The notes beneath the pieces were generated by a model, which saw nothing but the letters and a program-made list of their open reading frames with translations, was not told where the DNA came from and did not search any database. The position numbers and the translations under genes are program-made. DNA of 64,000 nucleotides from Azospirillum brasilense (GTDB lineage Bacteria; Pseudomonadota; Alphaproteobacteria; Azospirillales; Azospirillaceae), in NCBI RefSeq assembly GCF_008365405.1, contig NZ_QOKV01000001.1, positions 124,001 through 188,000 on the forward strand, in the 5' to 3' direction. Shown one piece after another: positions 41,313 to 49,545 of this stretch (positions are counted from its first letter, which is position 1; each line of letters starts with the position of its first letter).

Positions 41313-42338
41313 TCATCCGCCGGTCACGCTCATGTGGCGGGGCACCGCCGGGCCTTGGTGGCGGCGGTCGATGATGAAGTCGTGGCCCTTGGGCTTGCGG
41401 GCGATGGCGTCGCGCACCGCCTGGACCAGCAGTCCGTCGTCGTCGCTGAGGCGCAGCGGGGTGCGCAGGTCGGCGGCGTCCTCCTGGCCCAGGCACATGT
41501 AGAGGGTGCCGGTGCAGGTCAGCCGCACACGGTTGCAGCTTTCGCAGAAATTGTGGGTCAGCGGCGTGATGAAGCCGATACGCCCGCCGGTCTCGGCCAC
41601 CCGGACATAGCGGGCCGGGCCGCCGGTGCGGTAGTCGATCTCGTCCAGCGTCCAGCGCTTGGCCAACTCCGCCCGGACGAGGCTGAGCGGCAGATACTGG
41701 TCGAGACGCGCCTCGTCGCCGATCTCGCCCATCGGCATGACCTCGATGAAGGTCAGGTCGAAGCCCTGCTCGCCGCACCAGCCGACCAGCCGGTGGAACT
41801 CGTCGTCGTTCACGCCCTTCAGCGCGACCGTGTTGATCTTGACCTGGAGCCCCGCCTCCTTGGCGGCCTGGAGCCCGCCCAGCACCTTGTCCAGCCGGCC
41901 CCAGCGGGTGATTGCCTGGAACTTGTGGGGGTCGAGCGTGTCCAGCGACACGTTGATCCGGCGCACCCCGGCCTCCACCAGATCGCCGGCATATTTGAAG
42001 AGCATGGTGCCGTTGGTGGTCAGGGTCAGCTCGTCCAGGTCGCCGGCCTTCACATGGCGGCCCAGGCTGTGGATCAGCTCGTGGATGCCCTTGCGGACCA
42101 GCGGCTCGCCGCCGGTGAGGCGCAGCTTGCGGGTGCCCAGCTTGACGAAGGCGGAGCAGACGCGGTCGATCTCCTCCAGCGTCAGCACCTCCGCCTTGGG
42201 CAGGAAGCTCATGTCCTCCGCCATGCAGTAGACGCAGCGGAGGTCGCAGCGGTCGGTGACGGACACGCGCAGATAGCTGACGGTCCGCCCAAAAGGATCG
42301 ACGAGCGGGGCGGCGGCGGTCGGCGGAACGGTCGTCAT
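41313..42338 (-). CDS. moaA: GTP 3',8-cyclase MoaA
   Basis: A 341-residue radical SAM enzyme. The N-terminal cluster motif is CDLRCVYC (CxxxCxxC). A C-terminal second iron-sulfur cluster is in [19 protein letters not shown]. The chain ends in the conserved Gly-Gly tail (MSVTGG) that enters the active site. It makes the cyclic pterin precursor for molybdenum cofactor. The next upstream gene encodes a polyferredoxin of a kind found with formate dehydrogenase. No molybdenum cofactor riboswitch was recognised in the 197-base gap. Confidence 0.95.
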   Translation of the reverse strand: MTTVPPTAAAPLVDPFGRTVSYLRVSVTDRCDLRCVYCMAEDMSFLPKAEVLTLEEIDRVCSAFVKLGTRKLRLTGGEPLVRKGIHELIHSLGRHVKAGDLDELTLTTNGTMLFKYAGDLVEAGVRRINVSLDTLDPHKFQAITRWGRLDKVLGGLQAAKEAGLQVKINTVALKGVNDDEFHRLVGWCGEQGFDLTFIEVMPMGEIGDEARLDQYLPLSLVRAELAKRWTLDEIDYRTGGPARYVRVAETGGRIGFITPLTHNFCESCNRVRLTCTGTLYMCLGQEDAADLRTPLRLSDDDGLLVQAVRDAIARKPKGHDFIIDRRHQGPAVPRHMSVTGG

Positions 42339-42535
42339 CGTCAGGCTTCTCCCCAAGGGGGTCCGTATCGTGCAGTCCGGGCGGCGATTATGACCCCGAA
42401 CCCGATCCTGATATATAGGTCCGAGTTGCGGATTTTTCGCCACCTGGAATTTCAGGCGCAGCAGACCACGGCGCGCGGCGCCGGGACTTGACGGGGATCA
42501 AATCCCGGCACCGTGCACGGTTCGGACGGAAGCGC

Positions 42536-44605
42536 TCAGTGGATGCTGCCGCCGTCCGGGCCACCGTCCTTGCCGTTTTGGGCCAGTTCCCGCTCGCGCA
42601 GATAGTCCTCGGTGGTGCGGGGCGCGCGCGGGGCGCCGAGCGCGAAGGGCGAGTCGCCCCGCTCGAACTGGTCCACCACGCGACAGTCGCCGCACATGCG
42701 CATGCGGTCGGCGGCCTCCGGTGTGGCGAACATGGCGTGCCGTCCGGCCAGCACCGCGACGATCTTGTCGATCGAGGACTTGGTGGCGAAGGGCTTGCCG
42801 CACTTGACGCAGCAGAAGGGCTCCTCCTCCTTCAGCACCTTGGCGCCGCGGGCGCTGTCGCGGAAATCGATCTCGGGGACCAGCGCGATGACCTTCTCCG
42901 GACAGGTCGTCTTGCACAGGCCGCACTGCACGCAGGCGTCCTGCGAGAAGGACAGCATCGGCTTGTCGGCGTTGTCGAGCAGCGCGCCGGTCGGGCAGGC
43001 GCCGACGCAGGACAGGCAGAGCGTGCAACCCTCCGTCATCACCTGCACCCGCCCGAAGGGGGCGCCCGGCGGCAGCGGCAGGACCTCCACCGGCTCCGGA
43101 GCGACCTTGTGCAGGTGGCGCAGCGCCAGCATGGTGACGGTGCGCTTGCCGCCCATCGGCAGGAAGGTGCCGGGAGCGGGGGCATCCTCGCGCGGCAGGC
43201 TCCACAGCTCGGCGGCCACCGCGTCGGGGTCCTGCGCGTCGATGATCGACACCCGGCCCGAGCCGTAGCCCAGGCCCGCCATCGCCGTCTCGGCCAGACC
43301 GATCTGGCTGGCCAGCCCGGCCGTCTCGCCGGCGTTGCCCGGCCCGACCAGGACGCGCACCCGCGCCGCGCCGTAGGCCAGCGCCGCCGCGAACACGTCG
43401 AAGCCGAGCTGCGTCACCTCGTTCACCGCGAAGGGCAGCACGCGGGCCGGCAGGCCGCGCCCGTAGCGCGCGATCAGCGAGATCATCTCGTCGCCGTGCC
43501 GCGGGTCGTGGACGAGCAGCACCGGCTCCGTCCCACCGGCCTTGGCGTAGGAGGAGAGCAGCGTGCGCAGCCGCTCGTAGACGGTCTGGAGCGGCGGCAG
43601 GGCGTAGGTGCTGGCCCCCGTCGGGCAGACCGAGGCGCAGGAGCCGCAGCCGGCGCAGACGTGCGGGTCGATCGCCACATGGTCGCCGTTCGGCGTGATG
43701 GCGCCGGTCGGGCAGACCTCCAGGCAGCGCGTGCAGCCGGTCTTGCGGCTGCGCGAATGGGCGCAGAGGTCGGCCTTGAAGTCGATGTAGCGCGGCTTCT
43801 CGAACTCGCCGACCAGATCGGCGGCCTCGAACACCGCCTTGGCGACGGCGGCCGGGCTGTCGGGGTCGGGGCGCAGGTAGCCGTCGCGCTTGCCGTGCGC
43901 GGGGAACAGCGGGGCGCCGCCGGTCAGGTCCACGATGACGTCGCAGCGCGAAGCGGCGCCGTGCCGCGGCGGCTCGAAGCCGAGGACGGCGCGCGAGGCC
44001 GGGATGGCCGGGGCGTAGTCGTCCACCACGATCTCGAAGTTGCCGAGCCAGCCCTTGGCGGCGCGGATGGTGCCCTTGAAGACCGGCACATCCATGACGC
44101 GCGGCGGGGCGACGTCCTTGGGGGATTTCAGCAGAACGGTGACGTCCAGGCTGCCGGACAGCTGCCGGGCCACCTCGATGGCGCGCTCGTCGGTGCCGTA
44201 GACCAGCGCGGTGCCTTCCGACGCCAGGGTGATGGTGCCGGTCGGCGGGATGTCCATGGCCGCCTCGGCCAGCAGGGCGGCGATCTTCGGCCCCGCGAGC
44301 GCGCCCTCGTCCGACCAGCCGGCGCGCTCGCGGATGTTGGTGAAGGCAAGCGCGGCGTCCGGGTTGTCTTGCGCCGCGATCTCCGCGAACAGCGGGGCCT
44401 CCTGGGTGCAGGCGACGAGCAGCGGGGCGCCCTCCGCCACGCGCGCCTCGAACCGGTCGAGCTGGGTGCGGCAGAGCTGGGTGGCGACGGACAGCTCGCC
44501 CTCCGCCCCCGCCGCGGCCCCGCAGGCCCTGGCCAACGCCTTGCCGTCGAGCGCCATGCTGTGGGCGCAATCGCAGACGAGCACCGTCCGGCCGTTGATC
44601 TTCAT
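42536..44605 (-). CDS. Multi-cluster 4Fe-4S ferredoxin-like protein
   Basis: A 689-residue cytoplasmic protein with four 4Fe-4S motifs: around residues 285-305 (CTRCLEVCP), 318-330 (CAGCGSCASVCP), about 500-515 (CTLCLSCVGACP) and about 535-546 (CVQCGLCKTTCP). Two pairs of cysteines near the C-terminus (CCVKCGKPF, CGDCR) look like a small zinc or iron site. The N-terminal half lacks clusters and contains repeated Rossmann-like stretches. It is of the type found with formate dehydrogenase and Tat chaperones in alphaproteobacteria. The role here is inferred as electron transfer linked to molybdenum enzymes. Confidence 0.8.
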   Translation of the reverse strand: MKINGRTVLVCDCAHSMALDGKALARACGAAAGAEGELSVATQLCRTQLDRFEARVAEGAPLLVACTQEAPLFAEIAAQDNPDAALAFTNIRERAGWSDEGALAGPKIAALLAEAAMDIPPTGTITLASEGTALVYGTDERAIEVARQLSGSLDVTVLLKSPKDVAPPRVMDVPVFKGTIRAAKGWLGNFEIVVDDYAPAIPASRAVLGFEPPRHGAASRCDVIVDLTGGAPLFPAHGKRDGYLRPDPDSPAAVAKAVFEAADLVGEFEKPRYIDFKADLCAHSRSRKTGCTRCLEVCPTGAITPNGDHVAIDPHVCAGCGSCASVCPTGASTYALPPLQTVYERLRTLLSSYAKAGGTEPVLLVHDPRHGDEMISLIARYGRGLPARVLPFAVNEVTQLGFDVFAAALAYGAARVRVLVGPGNAGETAGLASQIGLAETAMAGLGYGSGRVSIIDAQDPDAVAAELWSLPREDAPAPGTFLPMGGKRTVTMLALRHLHKVAPEPVEVLPLPPGAPFGRVQVMTEGCTLCLSCVGACPTGALLDNADKPMLSFSQDACVQCGLCKTTCPEKVIALVPEIDFRDSARGAKVLKEEEPFCCVKCGKPFATKSSIDKIVAVLAGRHAMFATPEAADRMRMCGDCRVVDQFERGDSPFALGAPRAPRTTEDYLRERELAQNGKDGGPDGGSIH

Positions 44606-44760
44606 CGCTTCCAACCCCTTGCCCTGAAAAGACCTGCCCTAAAGCCCTGTTGCACACAGCGCGTTCCAGTTCTGTACATATCGGCTGGGTGGCACGGTTG
44701 CGACAGCAAAATACGTGCGGCAGGATGGTGGACCTGCCCATCCTTCGGATTCATCCGGCC

Positions 44761-45324
44761 ATGACCAGCGCACCGACCATCCGCGACGCCCGCATCGAGG
44801 ATGTCCCCGCCTTCCAGCGAATCTACGAGCACCATGTCCTTCACGGCGTCGGCACCTTCGAGGAGGAGCCGCCGGACGTGGCGGAGCTGGAGACGCGCTT
44901 CCGCGCCATCACCGGCGCCGGGCTGCCCTGGCTGGTCGCCGAGCGCGACGGCGCGGTCCTCGGCTACGCCTACGGCAGCGCCTACCACGTCCGCTCCGCC
45001 TACCGCTTCACCATCCAGGATTCCGTCTACATCGCCGAGGAGGCGCGCGGCCAGGGCCTCGGGCGCCTGCTGCTCCAGGCGCTGATCGACCGCTGCGTGG
45101 CGCAGGGCTACCGCCAGATGGTGGCGTTGGTCGGCGGGTCGGAGAACGCCGGCTCCATCGGGCTGCACACCGCCTTGGGCTTCCGCACCTGCGGCGTGGT
45201 CGAGGCCGTGGGGCTGAAGTTCGGGCGCTGGCTGGACGTGGTCATGATGCAGAAGGATCTGGGCGCGGGCCGCTCGGACATTCCGGAGGGCGAGGGGCCG
45301 AGCCAGCCGGTGGCGGTGCGTTAG
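44761..45324 (+). CDS. GNAT acetyltransferase (phosphinothricin acetyltransferase-like)
   Basis: A 187-residue GNAT fold with the acetyl-CoA loop EEARGQGLGRLLLQAL and the substrate-strand pattern IRDARIEDVPAFQRIYEHHV, then GGSENAGSIGLHTALGFRTCG. These are hallmarks of the PAT/MddA/YncA group that acetylates phosphinothricin, methionine sulfoximine or other amino-acid analogues. The last 25 residues are a Gly/Pro-rich tail. It is convergent with the membrane REC-HPt gene; the two stop codons overlap by four bases. Confidence 0.85.
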   Translation: MTSAPTIRDARIEDVPAFQRIYEHHVLHGVGTFEEEPPDVAELETRFRAITGAGLPWLVAERDGAVLGYAYGSAYHVRSAYRFTIQDSVYIAEEARGQGLGRLLLQALIDRCVAQGYRQMVALVGGSENAGSIGLHTALGFRTCGVVEAVGLKFGRWLDVVMMQKDLGAGRSDIPEGEGPSQPVAVR

Positions 45325-47234
45325 CCGCCGCTCCACCGGTCCAAGGCGGCGAGCGCTGGCGGAACCGCGGTGTCCAGCGCACGGCACAGGGCGTCGGGGT
45401 CGCCCTCCCCGGTGTCCAGGGCGCGTTCCAGCGCCTGCGCCGCGCCGCGCAGCGCCATGCAGCCATAGATGCCGGCGACCCCGGCGATCTTGTGGGCCAT
45501 GGCCCCGGTGGTCGCCCGGTCGCCGGCGTTCCAGGCCTGCTTCAGGGCGGCGTGGTAACCACGCAACGTGACGAGGGTGTTGGCCACGAGGACGGCCACA
45601 CGCTCTGCCGGCAGATGCTCGCGCATCTGGCGGATGGCGTCCTCCTCGAACACGGGAAGGCCGGGGTCGCCGTCCAGCGGAGGGGGAATGCCCGCGGCGT
45701 CGTTGTCGTCGGCGTCGTCGTCGTCGTCGTCGGCGGCGGCGGACAGGCGGTCCAGCAGGGCGTCCAGCGCGGACAGACGCAGCGGCTTTTCCAGGACGGC
45801 GTCGGCCCCCGCCGCCCGGCAGCGCTCCGCCACGTCGGGAAGGGCGGAGGCGGTCAGCGCGACGATGCGCAGCCCCGCCGCCACGGTTCCGGCCCCGTCG
45901 GGCAGGGCGCGGATGCGGCGGGTCGCCTCGACCCCGTCCATGCCCGGCATCTGCATGTCCATCAGCACGAGGTCGTAGCGCTCCCGCTCCATCGCTGCCA
46001 CGGCGGCCTGCCCGTCGCCCGCCACCGTCACCGCGTGGCCGGCGCGGCGCAGCAGCATCGCCGCGGCCTGCTGGCTGACCGGCTCGTCCTCCGCCAGCAG
46101 GATGCGCAGCGAGGGCCGTTCGCGCGTCGGGCCGGCCGGCTCCGTCTTGTCCGGATCGGGCGGCGCGGTGCGCTGGGCGCGGGTCTGCGCGACGCCCAAG
46201 CCGACCGCGAAGACCGCCAGCCCGGTGAGCAGCCCGACACCGGCAGGAGCGGCGGCCGACAGGTCCACCCCGGCCCGTTGGGTGATCGGACCATCCAGCC
46301 CGTCCCGCAGCCCGTCCCGCAGGGCCAGCGCGCCGCGGCCGGCCCGATGGGCGAGGTCGCTGGCGGTGCCGCCCAGCAGCGTGGCGATCCCCGCCGCCTT
46401 GGCGGTCAGCGCCTCCTGCTCCTGCCGGAGGTCGAAGACGTTCTGCTCGTCCATTCCCAGCGCGACAAGCTGGCGCGCGGCGTCGGCGCGGCGCGGGCTG
46501 GCGGCATCGATCGGCAGATCGTTCAGCGCGTCGAACAGCGCCCCGGCGGCCTTGCGGAATTCGGACCGTGCGGAGCTGGCCGAGGCCGGCGCCGACCCGG
46601 CGGCGAGCAGCCGGAGGGCCACCGCCTGCCGTGAGGCGTCGATCCGGCGCATCGTTTCGGCGCCCGGTGACGGCGTGTGCGCGGCGGCGAGCGCCTGCGC
46701 CAGCGCCTCGCTGCGGCCCGCCACCTGTTCGGTGAGGTCCTGGAGGCTGCTCTGCCCGGCCAGACGGCGTTCCACCGTGGCGTTCAGCTCGTCCGCTTCC
46801 GCGCGGATGGCCAAGGCGGCGAACCGCAGTTCCGCACGCCAATCCCTTGGCAGGGCCTCCAGCATGGCGGCGAGTTGTTGCGTCCTCTGGCGCAGCGCGT
46901 TGTGGGCGGTCAGCCGACGCTGGGCGGTGCCCGCCGCTTCCAGCTCGGCCGCGCTGGAGGACAGCCCGGCGGCCAACGCCGCGACGCGCATGAGGTCGAG
47001 TGCTTCATCCAGGCTGCGGGCGGCCTGGCCGCGCGCGCGGGCGTCCATCTCGGCCAGGGCGAGCCATGCGGAACCGCCGGCACTGGCACCGGACAGCAGC
47101 GCGGCCAGTGCCAGTGCGCCGATCCGAGATGTGCCGAGCCATGTTGTCCCAATCCAGGGGGCGCCCAGCCGCAGGTTGCGGCGTTCATGGCGCGCTTCCG
47201 CTTCGGCGGATGGGCTGGCATCCTGTGCGTGCAT
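45321..47234 (-). CDS. Membrane-bound receiver-HPt protein without kinase domain
   Basis: A 637-residue protein. It has one N-terminal membrane segment (ALALAALLSGASAGGSAWLA) and a long helical periplasmic sensor (about 60-330, Ala/Arg-rich, Gln/Arg heptads). A second membrane segment (VGLLTGLAVFAVGLGVA) leads to a receiver (LLAEDEPVSQQAA, VLMDMQMPGMDG, LEKPLRLS), an Asp-rich linker and an HPt domain with the phospho-His in MAHKIAGVAGIYG. There is no HisKA/ATPase region, so it depends on another kinase. An ATG at 47294 would add 20 residues. Confidence 0.8.
   Translation of the reverse strand: MHAQDASPSAEAEARHERRNLRLGAPWIGTTWLGTSRIGALALAALLSGASAGGSAWLALAEMDARARGQAARSLDEALDLMRVAALAAGLSSSAAELEAAGTAQRRLTAHNALRQRTQQLAAMLEALPRDWRAELRFAALAIRAEADELNATVERRLAGQSSLQDLTEQVAGRSEALAQALAAAHTPSPGAETMRRIDASRQAVALRLLAAGSAPASASSARSEFRKAAGALFDALNDLPIDAASPRRADAARQLVALGMDEQNVFDLRQEQEALTAKAAGIATLLGGTASDLAHRAGRGALALRDGLRDGLDGPITQRAGVDLSAAAPAGVGLLTGLAVFAVGLGVAQTRAQRTAPPDPDKTEPAGPTRERPSLRILLAEDEPVSQQAAAMLLRRAGHAVTVAGDGQAAVAAMERERYDLVLMDMQMPGMDGVEATRRIRALPDGAGTVAAGLRIVALTASALPDVAERCRAAGADAVLEKPLRLSALDALLDRLSAAADDDDDDADDNDAAGIPPPLDGDPGLPVFEEDAIRQMREHLPAERVAVLVANTLVTLRGYHAALKQAWNAGDRATTGAMAHKIAGVAGIYGCMALRGAAQALERALDTGEGDPDALCRALDTAVPPALAALDRWSGG
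45699..45742. repeat. Trinucleotide repeat encoding an Asp run
   Basis: A GTC/GGC triplet repeat that, read on the minus strand, codes the Asp-rich linker between the receiver and HPt domains. Such triplet tracts change length by slippage without breaking the frame. Confidence 0.85.
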
Positions 47235-47362
47235 GTCCGCCCGACCGTTCCCGTTCTCGGTGGAGCTTACACCGGCTTGACGAGGGTTTGCCATGGGACT
47301 TCGGTCACACCCAACAATCACGCACCGGGCAATCGCGCGTTGGACGATCAAACCGGGGGCAA

Positions 47363-47845
47363 TCACACCGGCGAGGTGTCCTGGGTCCAGGACGGGTCCT
47401 CGATCCGGTGCAGGCGCCCGGCCCCGGTGAGCGCGGCGCGCAAGGTCAGCGCCTTGCGCCGGGCCGGGGCCAGCCGGTGTTCCGGCGCCTCGCGAAGGAT
47501 TTCAGCGCCATAGGAGTCGGCGACCATCAGGCCGCAGTCGTCGGGAATCAGCTCCGCCGGAAAGGCATCGTCCACCGCGAAGTAGAAGGCGTCGCACCAG
47601 TCCCGGTATTCCGGCCATTTCTGGTCGGAGCGGAAGTCGGCCGCGCAGCTTTTTACCTCGACGATGACGACGGTGCCGGCGCCGTCCATCGCCAGAACGT
47701 CGGCGCGGCGGCCGCTGGCCAGCCGGAACTCCGCCATGCTGACGAAGCCGCGCGCGGCCAACGCCCGGCGCACCCCACGGAAGATCGGGACGGCGCCGCT
47801 CGCCGGAATCGTCGGCTCATCGCCCTGCAACAGGATATCGGCCAT
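47363..47845 (-). CDS. mmcB: MmcB-family DNA repair nuclease-like protein
   Basis: A 160-residue protein with a PD-(D/E)XK-like core: SGRRADVLAMDGAGTVVIVEVKS places Asp and the ExK pair, followed by FRSDQKWPEYRDWCDAFYFAV. It corresponds to MmcB of Caulobacter, needed for resistance to mitomycin C, a mostly alphaproteobacterial family. The ATG at 47845 starts MADILLQG. It lies between a histidine kinase and the REC-HPt gene on the same strand. Confidence 0.85.
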   Translation of the reverse strand: MADILLQGDEPTIPASGAVPIFRGVRRALAARGFVSMAEFRLASGRRADVLAMDGAGTVVIVEVKSCAADFRSDQKWPEYRDWCDAFYFAVDDAFPAELIPDDCGLMVADSYGAEILREAPEHRLAPARRKALTLRAALTGAGRLHRIEDPSWTQDTSPV

Positions 47846-47938
47846 GTGAAACGGAACAGTTCGGGAACGAAGCGGCACAATGACCCGGCTTCACGCCTTT
47901 GCCAAGGGGCTTTCGTCGATCCGGGCGGCGCGAAAGGG

Positions 47939-49234
47939 TCAGGCGCGGATTCCCGCATGGGCCATGCCGTAGGAGCTGGCCCCGTGAGAGGTGGCCCCGT
48001 GAGAGGTGGCCCCGTGAGAGGTGGAATGAGGCAGGCTGCGCCGCGGCGGGAACATCAGGATGGCGGTCGTGCCCGCGCCGGGTTCGCTGTACAGGTCCAG
48101 GCGACCGCCGTGCATCTCCATCAGCCGCTTGACCACGGGCAGGCCGATGCCGGTCCCGGTGGCGCCGCGGGGAACCGCCATGTCGGCACTGCCGAAGGGC
48201 TCCAGGACGCGGGCCAATTCGTCCTCACCGATGCCGGCGCCGGTGTCGGCCACCATCAGCCCGATTCCGCCGTCCGGCATGGGGCTGGCCGACAGCATCA
48301 CCTGCCCGCCCGACGGGGTGAACTTCACCGCGTTCGACAGCAGGTTGGTCAGCATCCGCTGAAGCGCCCGGGCGTCGCCGTAGAGCAGGGGCAGGTCCCT
48401 GGACAGATCCTCCCCGATGTCCACGCCGCGGGCCGCGGCCTTGTCGCCCACCTGGGTCAGCGCCTGACGGGCGGCGTCGGCCACGTTGATGGCCTCCTCT
48501 TGCATCTCCGTCCGGGCGGTCTCGCTTTGCGACAGGTCGAGGATGCCGTCGATCAGCGAAAGAAGATGCGTGCCGCTGGCGTGGATGTCCGCGGCGTAGC
48601 TTCGGTAGCGGGGGGAACCGAGCGGGCCGAAAGTCTCCGCCAGCAGCACTTCGGAAAAACCCAGCACCGCATTCAGCGGGGTGCGCAGCTCGTGACTCAT
48701 GTGCGCCAGGAATTCGGCCTTCGCCCGGTGGGCGCGGTCCGATTCCGGCACGGCGGGAACCTCGGGGCCAAGCTCCACGAGGGTCACGCAGACGGATGGC
48801 GCCGCCATGCCGGCGTCGAACGGGGTCGCGGCGATCCGCCAGCGCGCCCCGCCGGGAGCAATCACCAGGCGCCGCACCGCCTGTTTCTCGGCCAGGCAGT
48901 CGGCCAGGCTGGCGAACAGGCCGGCTTCCCCACCATCCTGAAGATCGTCCGCGCGCAGCCGGCGCCCGGCCAGGGGGTGCCCGAACAGCCGTTCCGCCGC
49001 GCGGTTGGCCGTCAGCCATTCGAAATCGCCGATGGCGCCCGTGGCGTCGTGGACCGCGGTCAGAACGCCGATTCCGTCGGCGAGGGCCGCCATCGCTGCA
49101 CCCGCCAACGCATCACCGGCCAATTCACCGGCGCCCGGCCTTCCACCGTCCAAAAGCGCAGGATGCTCCGCGCCAGCCGGCGTCGCCGCCTCCGGTCGTC
49201 GGTCGCGGAAAGGGGTTTCGGTTACGGCATCCAT
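47939..49234 (-). CDS. PAS-domain sensor histidine kinase
   Basis: A 431-residue soluble kinase. The PAS-like domain is at about residues 50-150 (IGDFEWLTANRAAERLFGHP), the H-box FLAHMSHELRTPLNAVLGFSE, N-box MLTNLLSNAVKFTPSGG, G1 VADTGAGIG and G2 GTGIGLPVVKRL. All catalytic features are intact. The C-terminus ends in a Ser-His-Gly repeat encoded by a 15-base tandem repeat. There is no membrane segment. It is divergent from the hybrid kinase at 49546 across 311 bases. No cognate regulator is adjacent. Confidence 0.88.
   Translation of the reverse strand: MDAVTETPFRDRRPEAATPAGAEHPALLDGGRPGAGELAGDALAGAAMAALADGIGVLTAVHDATGAIGDFEWLTANRAAERLFGHPLAGRRLRADDLQDGGEAGLFASLADCLAEKQAVRRLVIAPGGARWRIAATPFDAGMAAPSVCVTLVELGPEVPAVPESDRAHRAKAEFLAHMSHELRTPLNAVLGFSEVLLAETFGPLGSPRYRSYAADIHASGTHLLSLIDGILDLSQSETARTEMQEEAINVADAARQALTQVGDKAAARGVDIGEDLSRDLPLLYGDARALQRMLTNLLSNAVKFTPSGGQVMLSASPMPDGGIGLMVADTGAGIGEDELARVLEPFGSADMAVPRGATGTGIGLPVVKRLMEMHGGRLDLYSEPGAGTTAILMFPPRRSLPHSTSHGATSHGATSHGASSYGMAHAGIRA
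47973..48029. repeat. Tandem repeat in the kinase 3' end
   Basis: Three complete 15-base units (GAGCTGGCCCCGTGA and two GAGGTGGCCCCGTGA) plus a partial fourth. On the minus strand they code the repeated SHGAT tail of the kinase. Copy number may vary between strains. Confidence 0.9.
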
Positions 49235-49545
49235 TGGTCGCATAGTCGAAAAGATTCGAGAAACATGCAACCGACAAATTGCGACAATCCATCGTGTTAT
49301 TGTGAGGCTGTGACGTCAATTCAGTGCCTTTTCTTGACTTTTATATAAAAATGCACCGAACTGTTCGGGAGCCCAGCGGCTTCGGGCGTTGTGCCGGATC
49401 GTTCTTGCGGCGGGGGCATGCTGCGGCCCGATTATCCTGCAGGGGTCGGACGAACGGCGGGCTTGATCCTGGACGCCGCTTCCGTAGCCTGGATTGCACC
49501 GGGCCGCTTGCGGTCGTCGGGAAAACCGCGTGCACGCAGTGGGGG
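49235..49545. promoter_or_regulatory. Divergent intergenic region between kinase genes
   Basis: 311 bases, with a notably AT-rich stretch at about 49250-49355 that includes TTTTATATAAAAATG. It should hold promoters for both kinases. Frames through it continue upstream of the 49546 start but look non-coding (Arg/Cys-rich, no ribosome site). Confidence 0.4.

Noticed and set aside
42339..42535. Possible molybdenum cofactor riboswitch upstream of moaA
   Set aside because: The gap is long enough, but no matching stems were recognised by eye; a covariance model search would be decisive.
42488..44764. Long plus-strand frame opposite the polyferredoxin gene
   Set aside because: The minus strand shows four perfect 4Fe-4S motifs; the plus frame is an antisense shadow.
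49324..49545. Upstream extension of the hybrid kinase to 49324
   Set aside because: The added 74 residues are Arg/Cys-rich and non-conserved in appearance, and the ATG at 49546 has a good ribosome site.
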